From Diadophis punctatus similis (Eukaryota; Chordata; Lepidosauria; Squamata; Dipsadidae): a DNA stretch of 64,000 nt. Positions within the stretch are counted from its first letter, which is position 1, and every line of letters begins with the position of its first letter. Below the pieces are notes generated by a model. The model did no database searches. It worked only from the letters and a program-made list of their open reading frames with translations, and was not told the origin of the DNA. The stretch spans positions 2,126,001 to 2,190,000 of the forward strand of contig JALIGW010000061.1 of the NCBI GenBank assembly GCA_023053685.1, read 5' to 3'. Position numbers and translations under genes: made by a program. Below, piece after piece: positions 36,301 to 51,079 of the stretch.

Positions 36301-39300
36301 AGCTTCTGTGAATTCAAACTACAATGGAGTGAGGTTTGTTCCCCCAGATACTCACAGGTCTCAGCCAGGAACTCCACCCCCAGCTTCTGTGAATTCAAAC
36401 TACAATGGAGTGAGGTTTGTTCCCCCAGATACTCACAGGTCTCAGCCAGGAACTCCACCCCCAGTTTCTGTGAATTCAAACTACAATGGAGTGAAGTTTT
36501 TTCCCCCAGATACTCACAGGTATCAGCCAGGAACTCCACCCCCAGCTTCTGTGAAATCAAACTACAATGCAGCGAGGTTTTTTTCCCAGATACTCACAGG
36601 TCTCAGCCAGGAACTCCACCCCCAGCTTCTGTGAAATCAAACTACAATGGAGTGAGGTTTTTTTCCCAGATACTCACAGGTCTTAGCCAGGAACTCCACC
36701 CCCAGCTTCTGTGAATTGAAACTACAATGGAGTGAGGTTTTCCCGCCGATACTCACAGGTCTCAGCCAGGAACTCCACCCCCAGCTTCTGTGAATTCAAA
36801 CTACAATGGAGTGAGGTTCCCCCCCCCCAGATACTCACAGGTCTCAGACAGGAACTCCACCCCCAGCTTGTGTGAAATCAAACTACAATGGAGTGAGGTT
36901 TTTTTCCCAGATACTCACAGGTCTTAGCCAGGAACTCCACCCCCAGCTTCTGTGAATTGAAAGTACAATGCAGTGAGGTTTTGTTCCCCCAGATACTCAC
37001 GGGTCTCAGCCAGGAAGTCCACGCCCAGCTTCTGTGAATTCAAACTACAATGGAGTGAGGTTTGTTCCCCCAGATACTCACAGGTCTCAGCCAGGAACTC
37101 CACCCCCAGTTTCTGTGAATTCAAACTACAATGGAGTGAAGTTTTTCCCCCCAGATACTCACAGGTATCAGCCAGGAACTCCACCCCCAGCTTCTGTGAA
37201 ATCAAACTACAATGCAGCGAGGTTTTTTTCCCAGATACTCACAGGTCTCAGCCAGGAACTCCACCCCCAGCTTCTGTGAAATCAAACTACAATGGTGTGA
37301 GGTTTTTTTCCCAGATACTCACAGGTCTTAGCCAGGAACTCCACCCCCAGCTTCTGTGAATTGAAACTACAATGGAGTGAGGTTTTCCCGCCGATACTCA
37401 CAGGTCTCAGCCAGGAACTCCACCCCCAGCTTCTGTGAATTCAAACTACAATGGAGTGAGGTTCCCCCCCCCAGATACTCACAGGTCTCAGACAGGAACT
37501 CCACCCCCAGTTTCTGTGAATTCAAATTACAATGGAGTGAAGTGTTTCCCCCGAGATACTCACAGGTATCAGCCAGGAACTCCACCCCAGATTCTGTGAA
37601 TTGAAACTACAATGCAGTGAGGTTTTTCCCCCCAGATACTCACAAGCCTCAGCCAGGAATTCCACCCCCAGCTTCTGTGAATTCAAACTACAATGGATTG
37701 AGGTTTTGTCCCCCAGATACTCACACGTCTCAGCCAGGAACTCCACCAACAGCTTCTGTGAATTCAAACTACAATGGAGTGAGGTTTTTTTCCCGAGATA
37801 CTAACAAGTCTCAGCCAGGAACTCCACCCGCAGCTTCTGTGAATTCAAACTACAATGGAGTGAGGTTTCTTCCCCCAGATACTCACAGGTCTCAGCCAGG
37901 AACTCCACCCCCAGCTTCTGTGAATTCAAACTACAATGGAGTGAGGTTTGTTCCCCCAGATACTCACAGGTCTCAGCCAGGAACTCCACCCCCAGCTTCT
38001 GTGAATTCAAACTACAATGGAGTGAGGTTTGTTCCCCCAGATACTCACAGGTCTCAGCCAGGAACTCCACCCCCAGTTTCTGTGAATTCAAACTACAATG
38101 GAGTGAAGTTTTTCCCCCCAGATACTCACAGGTATCAGCCAGGAACTCCACCCCCAGCTTCTGTGAAATCAAACTACAATGCAGCGAGGTTTTTTTCCCA
38201 GATACTCACAGGTCTCAGCCAGGAACTCCACCCCCAGCTTCTGTGAAATCAAACTACAATGGAGTGAGGTTTTTTTCCGAGATACTCACAGGTCTTAGCC
38301 AGGAACTCCACCCCCAGCTTCTGTGAATTGAAACTACAATGGAGTGAGGTTTTCCCGCCGATACTCACAGGTCTCAGCCAGGAACTCCACCCCCAGCTTC
38401 TGTGAATTCAAACTACAATGGAGTGAGGTTCCCCCCCCCCAGATACTCACAGGTCTCAGACAGGAACTCCACCCCCAGCTTGTGTGAAATCAAACTACAA
38501 TGGAGTGAGGTTTTTTTCCCAGATACTCACAGGTCTTAGCCAGGAACTCCACCCCCAGCTTCTGTGAATTGAAAGTACAATGCAGTGAGGTTTTGTTCCC
38601 CCAGATACTCACGGGTCTCAGCCAGGAAGTCCACGCCCAGCTTCTGTGAATTCAAACTACAATGGAGTGAGGTTTGTTCCCCCAGATACTCACAGGTCTC
38701 AGCCAGGAACTCCACCCCCAGTTTCTGTGAATTCAAACTACAATGGAGTGAAGTTTTTCCCCCAAGATACTCACAGGTATCAGCCAGGAACTCCACCCCC
38801 AGCTTCTGTGAAATCAAACTACAATGCAGCGAGGTTTTTTTCCCAGATACTCACAGGTCTCAGCCAGGAACTCCACCCCCAGCTTCTGTGAAATCAAACT
38901 ACAATGGAGTGACGTTTTTTTCCCAGATACTCACAGGTCTTAGCCAGGAACTCCACCCCCAGCTTCTGTGAATTGAAACTACAATGGAGTGAGGTTTTCC
39001 CGCCGATACTCACAGGTCTCAGCCAGGAACTCCACCCCCAGCTTCTGTGAATTCAAACTACAATGGAGTGAGGTTCCCCCCCCCCAGATACTCACAGGTC
39101 TCAAACAGGAACTCCACCCCCAGTTTCTGTGAATTCAAATTACAATGGAGTGAAGTGTTTCCCCCGAGATACTCACAGGTATCAGCCAGGAACTCCACCC
39201 CAGCTTCTGTGAATTGAAACTAAAATGCAGTGAGGTTTTTCCCCCCAGATACTCACAAGCCTCAGCCAGGAATTCCACCCCCAGCTTCTGTGAATTCAAA

Positions 39301-39714
39301 CTAAAATAGATTGTGGTTTTTCTCCCAGATACTCACAGGTCTCAGCCAGGAACTCCACCCCCAGCTTCTGTGAATTCAAACTGCAATGGAGTGAGGTTTT
39401 TTCCCCCAGTTACTAACAGGTCTCACCCAAGAACTCCACCCCCAGGTTCTGTGAATTCAAACTACAATGGATTGAGGTTTTTGTCCGAGATATTCACAGG
39501 TCTCAACCAGGAACTCCAACCCCAGCTTCTGTGAATTGAAAATACAATGCAGTGAGGTTTTTCCCCCCAGATACTCACAGGTCTCAGCCAGGAACTCCAC
39601 CCCCAGCTTCTGTGAATTCAAACTACAATGCAGTGAGGGTTTTCCCCCCAGATACTCACAAGTCTCATCCAGGAACTCCACCCCTAGCTTCTTTGAATTC
39701 AAACTACAATGGAT
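29077..39714 (+). repeat. 10.6-kb superrepeat, copy A
   Basis: Recurs from 39,715 at offsets of 10,638–10,640 over the first 2.6 kb, then 10,000–10,002, then 10,083–10,084. Shared private variants at matching places include CCCCATATACTC (34,243 and 44,245), CACATGAATCAG (34,909 and 44,903), CACAATTCTCATCC (34,980 and 44,982), CAGCGAGGAAC (35,473 and 45,556) and AAACTAAAATGG followed by CTCAAAGG (36,236 and 46,319). Copy A alone has about 640 bp at 31.66–32.30 kb. Confidence 0.88.
31660..32295 (+). repeat. Eight-monomer segment unique to superrepeat copy A
   Basis: Absent from copies B and C, where the flanks are joined directly (the offset drops from 10,640 to 10,000). It opens with two CCGCCG monomers in succession (31,666 and 31,746), a short C6 monomer, then a run that matches 20.77–21.19 kb at offset 11,122, including the private CTACCAGATAC (32,145). 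Confidence 0.78.
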
Positions 39715-39722
39715 TGAGGTTT
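39715..39722 (+). other. Chimeric monomer at the A/B superrepeat boundary
   Basis: The left part is TTTGAATTC…GGATTGAGG, which normally continues into TTTTGTCCCCC/CACACGTC; the right part is TTTCTTCCCCC. The shared TGAGGTTT contains the exchange point. The equivalent place in copy B (49.80–49.96 kb) retains the two missing monomers, 162 bp. The same point is where homology to 29,077 begins. Confidence 0.8.
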
Positions 39723-42700
39723 CTTCCCCCAGATACTCACAGGTCTCAGCCAGGAACTCCACCCCCAGCTTCTGTGAAATCAAACTACAATGGAGTGAGG
39801 TTTTTTTCCCAGATACTCACAGGTCTCAGCCAGGAACTCCACCCCCAGCTTCTGTGAATTCAAACTACAATGGAGTGAGGTTTTTTTCCGAGATAAACAC
39901 AGGTCTCAGCCAGGAACTCCAACCCCAGCTTCTGTGAATTGAAAATACAATGCAGTGAGGTTTTTCCCCCCAGATACTCACAGGAATTAGCCAGGAACTC
40001 CACCCCCAGCTTCTGTGAATTCAAACTACAATGCAGCGAGGTTTTTCCCCCCAGATACTCACAAGTCTCATCCAGGAACTCCACCCCCAGCTTCTGTGAA
40101 TTCAAACTACAATGGATTGAGGTTTTGTCCCCCAGATACTCACACGTCTCAGCCAGGAACTCCACCAACAGCTTCTGTGAATTCAAACTACAATGGAGTG
40201 AGGTTTTTTTCCCGAGATACTAACAAGTCTGAGCCAGGAACTCCACCCGCAGCTTCTGTGAATTCAAACTACAATGGAGTGAGGTTTCTTCCCCCAGATA
40301 CTCACAGGTCTCAGCCAGGAACTCCACCCCCAGCTTCTGTGAATTCAAACTACAATGGAGTGAGGTTTGTTCCCCCAGATACTCACAGGTCTCAGCCAGG
40401 AACTCCACCCCCAGCTTCTGTGAATTCAAACTACAATGGAGTGAGGTTTGTTCCCCCAGATACTCACAGGTCTCAGCCAGGAACTCCACCCCCAGTTTCT
40501 GTGAATTCAAACTACAATGGAGTGAAGTTTTTTCCCCCAGATACTCACAGGTATCAGCCAGGAACTCCACCCCCAGCTTCTGTGAAATCAAACTACAATG
40601 CAGCGAGGTTTTTTTCCCAGATACTCACAGGTCTCAGCCAGGAACTCCACCCCCAGCTTCTGTGAAATCAAACTACAATGGAGTGAGGTTTTTTTCCCAG
40701 ATACTCACAGGTCTTAGCCAGGAACTCCAACCCCAGCTTCTGTGAATTGAAACTACAATGGAGTGAGGTTTTCCCGCCGATACTCACAGGTCTCAGCCAG
40801 GAACTCCACCCCCAGCTTCTGTGAATTCAAACTACAATGGAGTGAGGTTCCCCCCCCCCAGATACTCACAGGTCTCAGACAGGAACTCCACCCCCAGCTT
40901 GTGTGAAATCAAACTACAATGGAGTGAGGTTTTTTTCCCAGATACTCACAGGTCTTAGCCAGGAACTCCACCCCCAGCTTCTGTGAATTGAAAGTACAAT
41001 GCAGTGAGGTTTTGTTCCCCCAGATACTCACGGGTCTCAGCCAGGAAGTCCACGCCCAGCTTCTGTGAATTCAAACTACAATGGAGTGAGGTTTGTTCCC
41101 CCAGATACTCACAGGTCTCAGCCAGGAACTCCACCCCCAGTTTCTGTGAATTCAAACTACAATGGAGTGAAGTTTTTCCCCCCAGATACTCACAGGTATC
41201 AGCCAGGAACTCCACCCCCAGCTTCTGTGAAATCAAACTACAATGCAGCGAGGTTTTTTTCCCAGATACTCACAGGTCTCAGCCAGGAACTCCACCCCCA
41301 GCTTCTGTGAAATCAAACTACAATGGTGTGAGGTTTTTTTCCCAGATACTCACAGGTCTTAGCCAGGAACTCCACCCCCAGCTTCTGTGAATTGAAACTA
41401 CAATGGAGTGAGGTTTTCCCGCCGATACTCACAGGTCTCAGCCAGGAACTCCACCCCCAGCTTCTGTGAATTCAAACTACAATGGAGTGAGGTTCCCCCC
41501 CCCCCAGATACTCACAGGTCTCAGACAGGAACTCCACCCCCAGTTTCTGTGAATTCAAATTACAATGGAGTGAAGTGTTTCCCCCGAGATACTCACAGGT
41601 ATCAGCCAGGAACTCCACCCCAGATTCTGTGAATTGAAACTACAATGCAGTGAGGTTTTTCCCCCCAGATACTCACAAGCCTCAGCCAGGAATTCCACCC
41701 CCAGCTTCTGTGAATTCAAACTACAATGGATTGAGGTTTTGTCCCCCAGATACTCACACGTCTCAGCCAGGAACTCCACCAACAGCTTCTGTGAATTCAA
41801 ACTACAATGGAGTGAGGTTTTTTTCCCGAGATACTAACAAGTCTCAGCCAGGAACTCCACCCGCAGCTTCTGTGAATTCAAACTACAATGGAGTGAGGTT
41901 TCTTCCCCCAGATACTCACAGGTCTCAGCCAGGAACTCCACCCCCAGCTTCTGTGAATTCAAACTACAATGGAGTGAGGTTTGTTCCCCCAGATACTCAC
42001 AGGTCTCAGCCAGGAACTCCACCCCCAGCTTCTGTGAATTCAAACTACAATGGAGTGAGGTTTGTTCCCCCAGATACTCACAGGTCTCAGCCAGGAACTC
42101 CACCCCCAGTTTCTGTGAATTCAAACTACAATGGAGTGAAGTTTTTCCCCCCAGATACTCACAGGTATCAGCCAGGAACTCCACCCCCAGCTTCTGTGAA
42201 ATCAAACTACAATGCAGCGAGGTTTTTTTCCGAGATACTCACAGGTCTTAGCCAGGAACTCCACCCCCAGCTTCTGTGAATTGAAACTACAATGGAGTGA
42301 GGTTTTCCCGCCGATACTCACAGGTCTCAGCCAGGAACTCCACCCCCAGCTTCTGTGAATTCAAACTACAATGGAGTGAGGTTCCCCCCCCCCAGATACT
42401 CACAGGTCTCAGACAGGAACTCCACCCCCAGCTTGTGTGAAATCAAACTACAATGGAGTGAGGTTTTTTACCCAGATACTCACAGGTCTTAGCCAGGAAC
42501 TCCACCCCCAGCTTCTGTGAATTGAAAGTACAATGCAGTGAGGTTTTGTTCCCCCAGATACTCACGGGTCTCAGCCAGGAAGTCCACGCCCAGCTTCTGT
42601 GAATTCAAACTACAATGGAGTGAGGTTTGTTCCCCCAGATACTCACAGGTCTCAGCCAGGAACTCCACCCCCAGTTTCTGTGAATTCAAACTACAATGGA

Positions 42701-45700
42701 GTGAAGTTTTTCCCCCCAGATACTCACAGGTATCAGCCAGGAACTCCACCCCCAGCTTCTGTGAAATCAAACTACAATGCAGCGAGGTTTTTTTCCCAGA
42801 TACTCACAGGTCTCAGCCAGGAACTCCACCCCCAGCTTCTGTGAAATCAAACTACAATGGAGTGACGTTTTTTTCCCAGATACTCACAGGTCTTAGCCAG
42901 GAACTCCACCCCCAGCTTCTGTGAATTGAAACTACAATGGAGTGAGGTTTTCCCGCCGATACTCACAGGTCTCAGCCAGGAACTCCACCCCCAGCTTCTG
43001 TGAATTCAAACTACAATGGAGTGAGGTTCCCCCCCCCAGATACTCACAGGTCTCAAACAGGAACTCCACCCCCAGTTTCTGTGAATTCAAATTACAATGG
43101 AGTGAAGTGTTTCCCCCGAGATACTCACAGGTATCAGCCAGGAACTCCACCCCAGCTTCTGTGAATTGAAACTAAAATGCAGTGAGGTTTTTCCCCCCAG
43201 ATACTCACAAGCCTCAGCCAGGAATTCCACCCCCAGCTTCTGTGAATTCAAACTAAAATAGATTGTGGTTTTTCTCCCAGATACTCACAGGTCTCAGCCA
43301 GGAACTCCACCCCCAGCTTCTGTGAATTCAAACTGCAATGGAGTGAGGTTTTTTCCCCCAGTTACTAACAGGTCTCACCCAAGAACTCCACCCCCAGGTT
43401 CTGTGAATTCAAACTACAATGGATTGAGGTTTTTTTCCGAGATACTCACAGGTCTCAGCCAGGAACTCCAACCCCAGCTTCTGTGAATTGAAAATACAAT
43501 GCAGTGAGGTTTTTCCCCCCAGATACTCACAGGTCTCAGCCAGGAACTCCACCCCCAGATTCTGTGAATTCAAACTACAATGCAGCGAGGGTTTTCCCCC
43601 CAGATACTCACAAGTCTCATCCAGGAACTCCACCCCCAGCTTCTTTGAATTCAAACTACAATGGATTGAGGTTTTGTCCCCCAGATACTCACACGTCTCA
43701 GCCAGGAACTCCACCAACAGCTTCTGTGAATTCAAACTACAATGGAGTGAGGTTTTTTCCCCGAGATACTAACAAGTCGCAGCCAGGAACTCCACCCGCA
43801 GCTTCTGTGAATTCAAACTACAATGGAGTGAGGTTTCTTCCCCCAGATACTCACAGGTCTCAGCCAGGAACTCCACCCCCAGCTTCTGTGAAATCAAACT
43901 ACAATGGAGTGAGGTTTTTTTCCCAGATACTCACAGGTCTCAGCCAGGAACTCCACCCCCAGCTTCTGTGAATTCAAACTACAATGGAGTGAGGTTTTTT
44001 TCCGAGATAAACACAGGTCTCAGCCAGGAACTCCAACCCCAGCTTCTGTGAATTGAAAATACAATGCAGTGAGGTTTTTCCCCCCAGATACTCACAGGAA
44101 TCAGCCAGGAACTCCACCCCCAGCTTCTGTGAATTCAAACTACAATGCAGCGAGGTTTTTCCCCCCAGATACTCACAAGTCTCATCCAGGAACTCCACCC
44201 CCAGCTTCTGTGAATTCAAACTACAATGGATTGAGGTTTTGTCCCCCATATACTCACACGTCTCAGCCAGGAACTCCACCAACAGCTTCTGTGAATTCAA
44301 ACTACAATGGAGTGAGGTTTTTTTCCCGAGATACTAACAAGTCTCAGCCAGGAACTCCACCCGCAGCTTCTGTGAATTCAAACTACAATGGAGTGAGGTT
44401 TCTTCCCCCAGATACTCACAGGTCTCAGCCAGGAACTCCACCCCCAGCTTCTGTGAATTCAAACTACAATGGAGTGAGGTTTGTTCCCCCAGATACTCAC
44501 AGGTCTCAGCCAGGAACTCCACCCCCAGCTTCTGTGAATTCAAACTACAATGGAGTGAGGTTTGTTCCCCCAGATACTCACAGGTCTCAGCCAGGAACTC
44601 CACCCCCAGTTTCTGTGAATTCAAACTACAATGGAGTGAAGTTTTTCCCCCCAGATACTCACAGGTATCAGCCAGGAACTCCACCCCCAGCTTCTGTGAA
44701 ATCAAACTACAATGGAGTGAGGTTTTTTTCCCAGATACTCACAGGTCTCGGCCAGGAACTCCACCCCCAGCTTCTGTGAATTCAAACTACAATGGAGTGA
44801 GGTTTTTTTCCGAGATACTCACAGGTCTCAGCCAGGAACTCCAACCCCAGCTTCTGTGAATTGAAAATACAATGCAGTGAGGTTTTTCCCCCCAGATACT
44901 CACATGAATCAGCCAGGAACTCCACCCCCAGCTTCTGTGAATTCAAACTACAATGCAGCGGGGTTTTTCCCCCCAGATACTCACAATTCTCATCCAGGAA
45001 CTCCACCCCCAGCTTCTGTGAATTCAAACTACAATGGATTGAGGTTTTGTCCCCCAGATACTCACACGTCTCAGCCAGGAACTCCACCAACAGCTTCTGT
45101 GAATTCAAACTACAATGGAGTGAGGTTTGTTCCCCCAGATACTCACAGGTCTCAGCCAGGAACTCCACCCCCAGTTTCTGTTTATTCAAACTACAATGGA
45201 GTGAGGTTTCTTCCCCCAGATACTCACAGGTCTCAGCCAGGAACTCCACGCCCAGCTTCTGTGAATTCAAACTGAAATGGATTGAGGTTTTTCTCCCAGA
45301 TACTCACAGGTCTCAGCCAGGAACTCCACCCCCAGCTTCTGTGAATTCAAACTGCAATGGAGTGAGGTTTTTTCCCCCAGATACTAACAGGTCTCACCCA
45401 AGAACTCCACCCCCAGCTTCTGTGAATTCAAACTACAATGGATTGAGGTTTTTTTCCGAGATACTCACAGGTCTCAGCCAGGAACTCCAACCCCAGCTTC
45501 TGTGAATTGAAAATACAATGCAGTGAGGTTTTTCCCCCCAGATACTCACAGGTCTCAGCGAGGAACTCCACCCCCAGCTTCTGTGAATTCAAACTACAAT
45601 GCAGCGAGGTTTTTCCCCCCAGATACTCACAAGTCTCATCCAGGAACTCCACCCCCAGCTTCTTTGAATTCAAACTACAATGGATTGAGGTTTTGTCCCC

Positions 45701-48700
45701 CAGATACTCACAGGTCTCAGCCAGGAACTCCACCCCCAGCTTCTGTGAAATCAAACTACAATGGAGTGAGGTTTCTTCCCCCAGATACTCACAGGTCTCA
45801 GCCAGGAACTCCACCCCCAGCTTCTGTGAAATCAAACTACAATGGAGTGAGGTTTTTTTCCCAGATACTCACAGGTCTCAGCCAGGAACTCCACCCCCAG
45901 CTTCTGTGAATTCAAACTACAATGGAGTGAGGTTTTTTTCCGAGATAAACACAGGTCTCAGCCAGGAACTCCAACCCCAGCTTCTGTGAATTGAAAATAC
46001 AATGCAGTGAGGTTTTTCCCCCCAGATACTCACAGGAATCAGCCAGGAACTCCACCCCCAGCTTCTGTGAATTCAAACTACAATGCAGCGAGGTTTTTCC
46101 CCCCAGATACTCACAAGTCTCATCCAGGAACTCCACCCCCAGCTTCTGTGAATTCAAACTACAATGGATTGAGGTTTTGTCCCCCAGATACTCACACGTC
46201 TCAGCCAGGAACTCCACCAACAGCTTCTGTGAATTCAAACTACAATGGAGTGAGGTTTTTTTCCCGAGATACTAACAAGTCTGAGCCAGGAACTCCACCC
46301 GCAGCTTCTGTGAATTCAAACTAAAATGGAGTGAGGTTTCTTCCCCCAGATACTCAAAGGTCTCAGCCAGGAACTCCACCCCCAGCTTCTGTGAATTCAA
46401 ACTACAATGGAGTGAGGTTTGTTCCCCCAGATACTCACAGGTCTCAGCCAGGAACTCCACCCCCAGCTTCTGTGAATTCAAACTACAATGGAGTGAGGTT
46501 TGTTCCCCCAGATACTCACAGGTCTCAGCCAGGAACTCCACCCCCAGTTTCTGTGAATTCAAACTACAATGGAGTGAAGTTTTTTCCCCCAGATACTCAC
46601 AGGTATCAGCCAGGAACTCCACCCCCAGCTTCTGTGAAATCAAACTACAATGCAGCGAGGTTTTTTTCCCAGATACTCACAGGTCTCAGCCAGGAACTCC
46701 ACCCCCAGCTTCTGTGAAATCAAACTACAATGGAGTGAGGTTTTTTTCCCAGATACTCACAGGTCTTAGCCAGGAACTCCACCCCCAGCTTCTGTGAATT
46801 GAAACTACAATGGAGTGAGGTTTTCCCGCCGATACTCACAGGTCTCAGCCAGGAACTCCACCCCCAGCTTCTGTGAATTCAAACTACAATGGAGTGAGGT
46901 TCCCCCCCCCCAGATACTCACAGGTCTCAGACAGGAACTCCACCCCCAGCTTGTGTGAAATCAAACTACAATGGAGTGAGGTTTTTTTCCCAGATACTCA
47001 CAGGTCTTAGCCAGGAACTCCACCCCCAGCTTCTGTGAATTGAAAGTACAATGCAGTGAGGTTTTGTTCCCCCAGATACTCACGGGTCTCAGCCAGGAAG
47101 TCCACGCCCAGCTTCTGTGAATTCAAACTACAATGGAGTGAGGTTTGTTCCCCCAGATACTCACAGGTCTCAGCCAGGAACTCCACCCCCAGTTTCTGTG
47201 AATTCAAACTACAATGGAGTGAAGTTTTTCCCCCCAGATACTCACAGGTATCAGCCAGGAACTCCACCCCCAGCTTCTGTGAAATCAAACTACAATGCAG
47301 CGAGGTTTTTTTCCCAGATACTCACAGGTCTCAGCCAGGAACTCCACCCCCAGCTTCTGTGAAATCAAACTACAATGGTGTGAGGTTTTTTTCCCAGATA
47401 CTCACAGGTCTTAGCCAGGAACTCCACCCCCAGCTTCTGTGAATTGAAACTACAATGGAGTGAGGTTTTCCCGCCGATACTCACAGGTCTCAGCCAGGAA
47501 CTCCACCCCCAGCTTCTGTGAATTCAAACTACAATGGAGTGAGGTTCCCCCCCCCAGATACTCACAGGTCTCAGACAGGAACTCCACCCCCAGTTTCTGT
47601 GAATTCAAATTACAATGGAGTGAAGTGTTTCCCCCGAGATACTCACAGGTATCAGCCAGGAACTCCACCCCAGATTCTGTGAATTGAAACTACAATGCAG
47701 TGAGGTTTTTCCCCCCAGATACTCACAAGCCTCAGCCAGGAATTCCACCCCCAGCTTCTGTGAATTCAAACTACAATGGATTGAGGTTTTGTCCCCCAGA
47801 TACTCACACGTCTCAGCCAGGAACTCCACCAACAGCTTCTGTGAATTCAAACTACAATGGAGTGAGGTTTTTTTCCCGAGATACTAACAAGTCTCAGCCA
47901 GGAACTCCACCCGCAGCTTCTGTGAATTCAAACTACAATGGAGTGAGGTTTCTTCCCCCAGATACTCACAGGTCTCAGCCAGGAACTCCACCCCCAGCTT
48001 CTGTGAATTCAAACTACAATGGAGTGAGGTTTGTTCCCCCAGATACTCACAGGTCTCAGCCAGGAACTCCACCCCCAGCTTCTGTGAATTCAAACTACAA
48101 TGGAGTGAGGTTTGTTCCCCCAGATACTCACAGGTCTCAGCCAGGAACTCCACCCCCAGTTTCTGTGAATTCAAACTACAATGGAGTGAAGTTTTTCCCC
48201 CCAGATACTCACAGGTATCAGCCAGGAACTCCACCCCCAGCTTCTGTGAAATCAAACTACAATGCAGCGAGGTTTTTTTCCCAGATACTCACAGGTCTCA
48301 GCCAGGAACTCCACCCCCAGCTTCTGTGAAATCAAACTACAATGGAGTGAGGTTTTTTTCCGAGATACTCACAGGTCTTAGCCAGGAACTCCACCCCCAG
48401 CTTCTGTGAATTGAAACTACAATGGAGTGAGGTTTTCCCGCCGATACTCACAGGTCTCAGCCAGGAACTCCACCCCCAGCTTCTGTGAATTCAAACTACA
48501 ATGGAGTGAGGTTCCCCCCCCCCCAGATACTCACAGGTCTCAGACAGGAACTCCACCCCCAGCTTGTGTGAAATCAAACTACAATGGAGTGAGGTTTTTT
48601 TCCCAGATACTCACAGGTCTTAGCCAGGAACTCCACCCCCAGCTTCTGTGAATTGAAAGTACAATGCAGTGAGGTTTTGTTCCCCCAGATACTCACGGGT

Positions 48701-49960
48701 CTCAGCCAGGAAGTCCACGCCCAGCTTCTGTGAATTCAAACTACAATGGAGTGAGGTTTGTTCCCCCAGATACTCACAGGTCTCAGCCAGGAACTCCACC
48801 CCCAGTTTCTGTGAATTCAAACTACAATGGAGTGAAGTTTTTCCCCCAAGATACTCACAGGTATCAGCCAGGAACTCCACCCCCAGCTTCTGTGAAATCA
48901 AACTACAATGCAGCGAGGGTTTTTTCCCAGATACTCACAGGTCTCAGCCAGGAACTCCACCCCCAGCTTCTGTGAAATCAAACTACAATGGAGTGACGTT
49001 TTTTTCCCAGATACTCACAGGTCTTAGCCAGGAACTCCACCCCCAGCTTCTGTGAATTGAAACTACAATGGAGTGAGGTTTTCCCGCCGATACTCACAGG
49101 TCTCAGCCAGGAACTCCACCCCCAGCTTCTGTGAATTCAAACTACAATGGAGTGAGGTTCCCCCCCCCCAGATACTCACAGGTCTCAAACAGGAACTCCA
49201 CCCCCAGTTTCTGTGAATTCAAATTACAATGGAGTGAAGTGTTTCCCCCGAGATACTCACAGGTATCAGCCAGGAACTCCACCCCAGCTTCTGTGAATTG
49301 AAACTAAAATGCAGTGAGGTTTTTCCCCCCAGATACTCACAAGCCTCAGCCAGGAATTCCACCCCCAGCTTCTGTGAATTCAAACTAAAATAGATTGTGG
49401 TTTTTCTCCCAGATACTCACAGGTCTCAGCCAGGAACTCCACCCCCAGCTTCTGTGAATTCAAACTGCAATGGAGTGAGGTTTTTTCCCCCAGTTACTAA
49501 CAGGTCTCACCAAAGAACTCCACCCCCAGGTTCTGTGAATTCAAACTACAATGGATTGAGGTTTTTGTCCGAGATACTCACAGGTCTCAACCAGGAACTC
49601 CAACCCCAGCTTCTGTGAATTGAAAATACAATGCAGTGAGGTTTTTCCCCCCAGATACTCACAGGTCTCAGCCAGGAACTCCACCCCCAGCTTCTGTGAA
49701 TTCAAACTACAATGCAGTGAGGGTTTTCCCCCCAGATACTCACAAGTCTCATCCAGGAACTCCACCCCTAGCTTCTTTGAATTCAAACTACAATGGATTG
49801 AGGTTTTGTCCCCCAGATACTCACACGTCTCAGCCAGGAACTCCACCAACAGCTTCTGTGAATTCAAACTACAATGGAGTGAGGTTTTTTCCCCGAGATA
49901 CTAACAAGTCGCAGCCAGGAACTCCACCCGCAGCTTCTGTGAATTCAAACTACAATGGAG
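39715..49960 (+). repeat. 10.2-kb superrepeat, copy B
   Basis: Second copy of 29,077–39,714, 10,246 bp. Against copy A it lacks the 640-bp segment, gains one 81-bp monomer with GTTTCTGTTTATTC near 45,119–45,199, and keeps two monomers (near 49.8–49.95 kb) that copy A lost at its right edge. Scattered single-base differences are visible, for example TTTTTTACCCAG near 42,465. Internally it includes the ACTAAAATAGATTGTGG marker twice (43,252 and 49,384), 6,132 bp apart. Confidence 0.87.
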
Positions 49961-51079
49961 TGAGGTTTCTTCCCCCAGATACTCACAGGTCTCAGCCAGG
50001 AACTCCACCCCCAGCTTCTGTGAAATCAAACTACAATGGAGTGAGGTTTTTTTCCCAGATACTCACAGGTCTCAGCCAGGAACTCCACCCCCAGCTTCTG
50101 TGAATTCAAACTACAATGGAGTGAGGTTTTTTTCCGAGATAAACACAGGTCTCAGCCAGGAACTCCAACCCCAGCTTCTGTGAATTGAAAATACAATGCA
50201 GTGAGGTTTTTCCCCCCAGATACTCACAGGAATCAGCCAGGAACTCCACCCCCAGCTTCTGTGAATTCAAACTACAATGCAGCGAGGTTTTTTCCCCCCA
50301 GATACTCACAAGTCTCATCCAGGAACTCCACCCCCAGCTTCTGTGAATTCAAACTACAATGGATTGAGGTTTTGTCCCCCATATACTCACACGTCTCAGC
50401 CAGGAACTCCACCAACAGCTTCTGTGAATTCAAACTACAATGGAGTGAGGTTTTTTTCCCGAGATACTAACAAGTCTCAGCCAGGAACTCCACCCGCAGC
50501 TTCTGTGAATTCAAACTACAATGGAGTGAGGTTTCTTCCCCCAGATACTCACAGGTCTCAGCCAGGAACTCCACCCCCAGCTTCTGTGAATTCAAACTAC
50601 AATGGAGTGAGGTTTGTTCCCCCAGATACTCACAGGTCTCAGCCAGGAACTCCACCCCCAGCTTCTGTGAATTCAAACTACAATGGAGTGAGGTTTGTTC
50701 CCCCAGATACTCACAGGTCTCAGCCAGGAACTCCACCCCCAGTTTCTGTGAATTCAAACTACAATGGAGTGAAGTTTTTCCCCCCAGATACTCACAGGTA
50801 TCAGCCAGGAACTCCACCCCCAGCTTCTGTGAATTCAAACTACAATGCAGCGAGGTTTTTCCCCCCAGATACTCACAAGTCTCATCCAGGAACTCCACCC
50901 CCAGCTTCTGTGAATTCAAACTACAATGGATTGAGGTTTTGTCCCCCAGATACTCACACGTCTCAGCCAGGAACTCCACCAACAGCTTCTGTGAATTCAA
51001 ACTACAATGGAGTGAGGTTTTTTTCCCGAGATACTAACAAGTCTGAGCCAGGAACTCCACCCGCAGCTTCTGTGAATTC

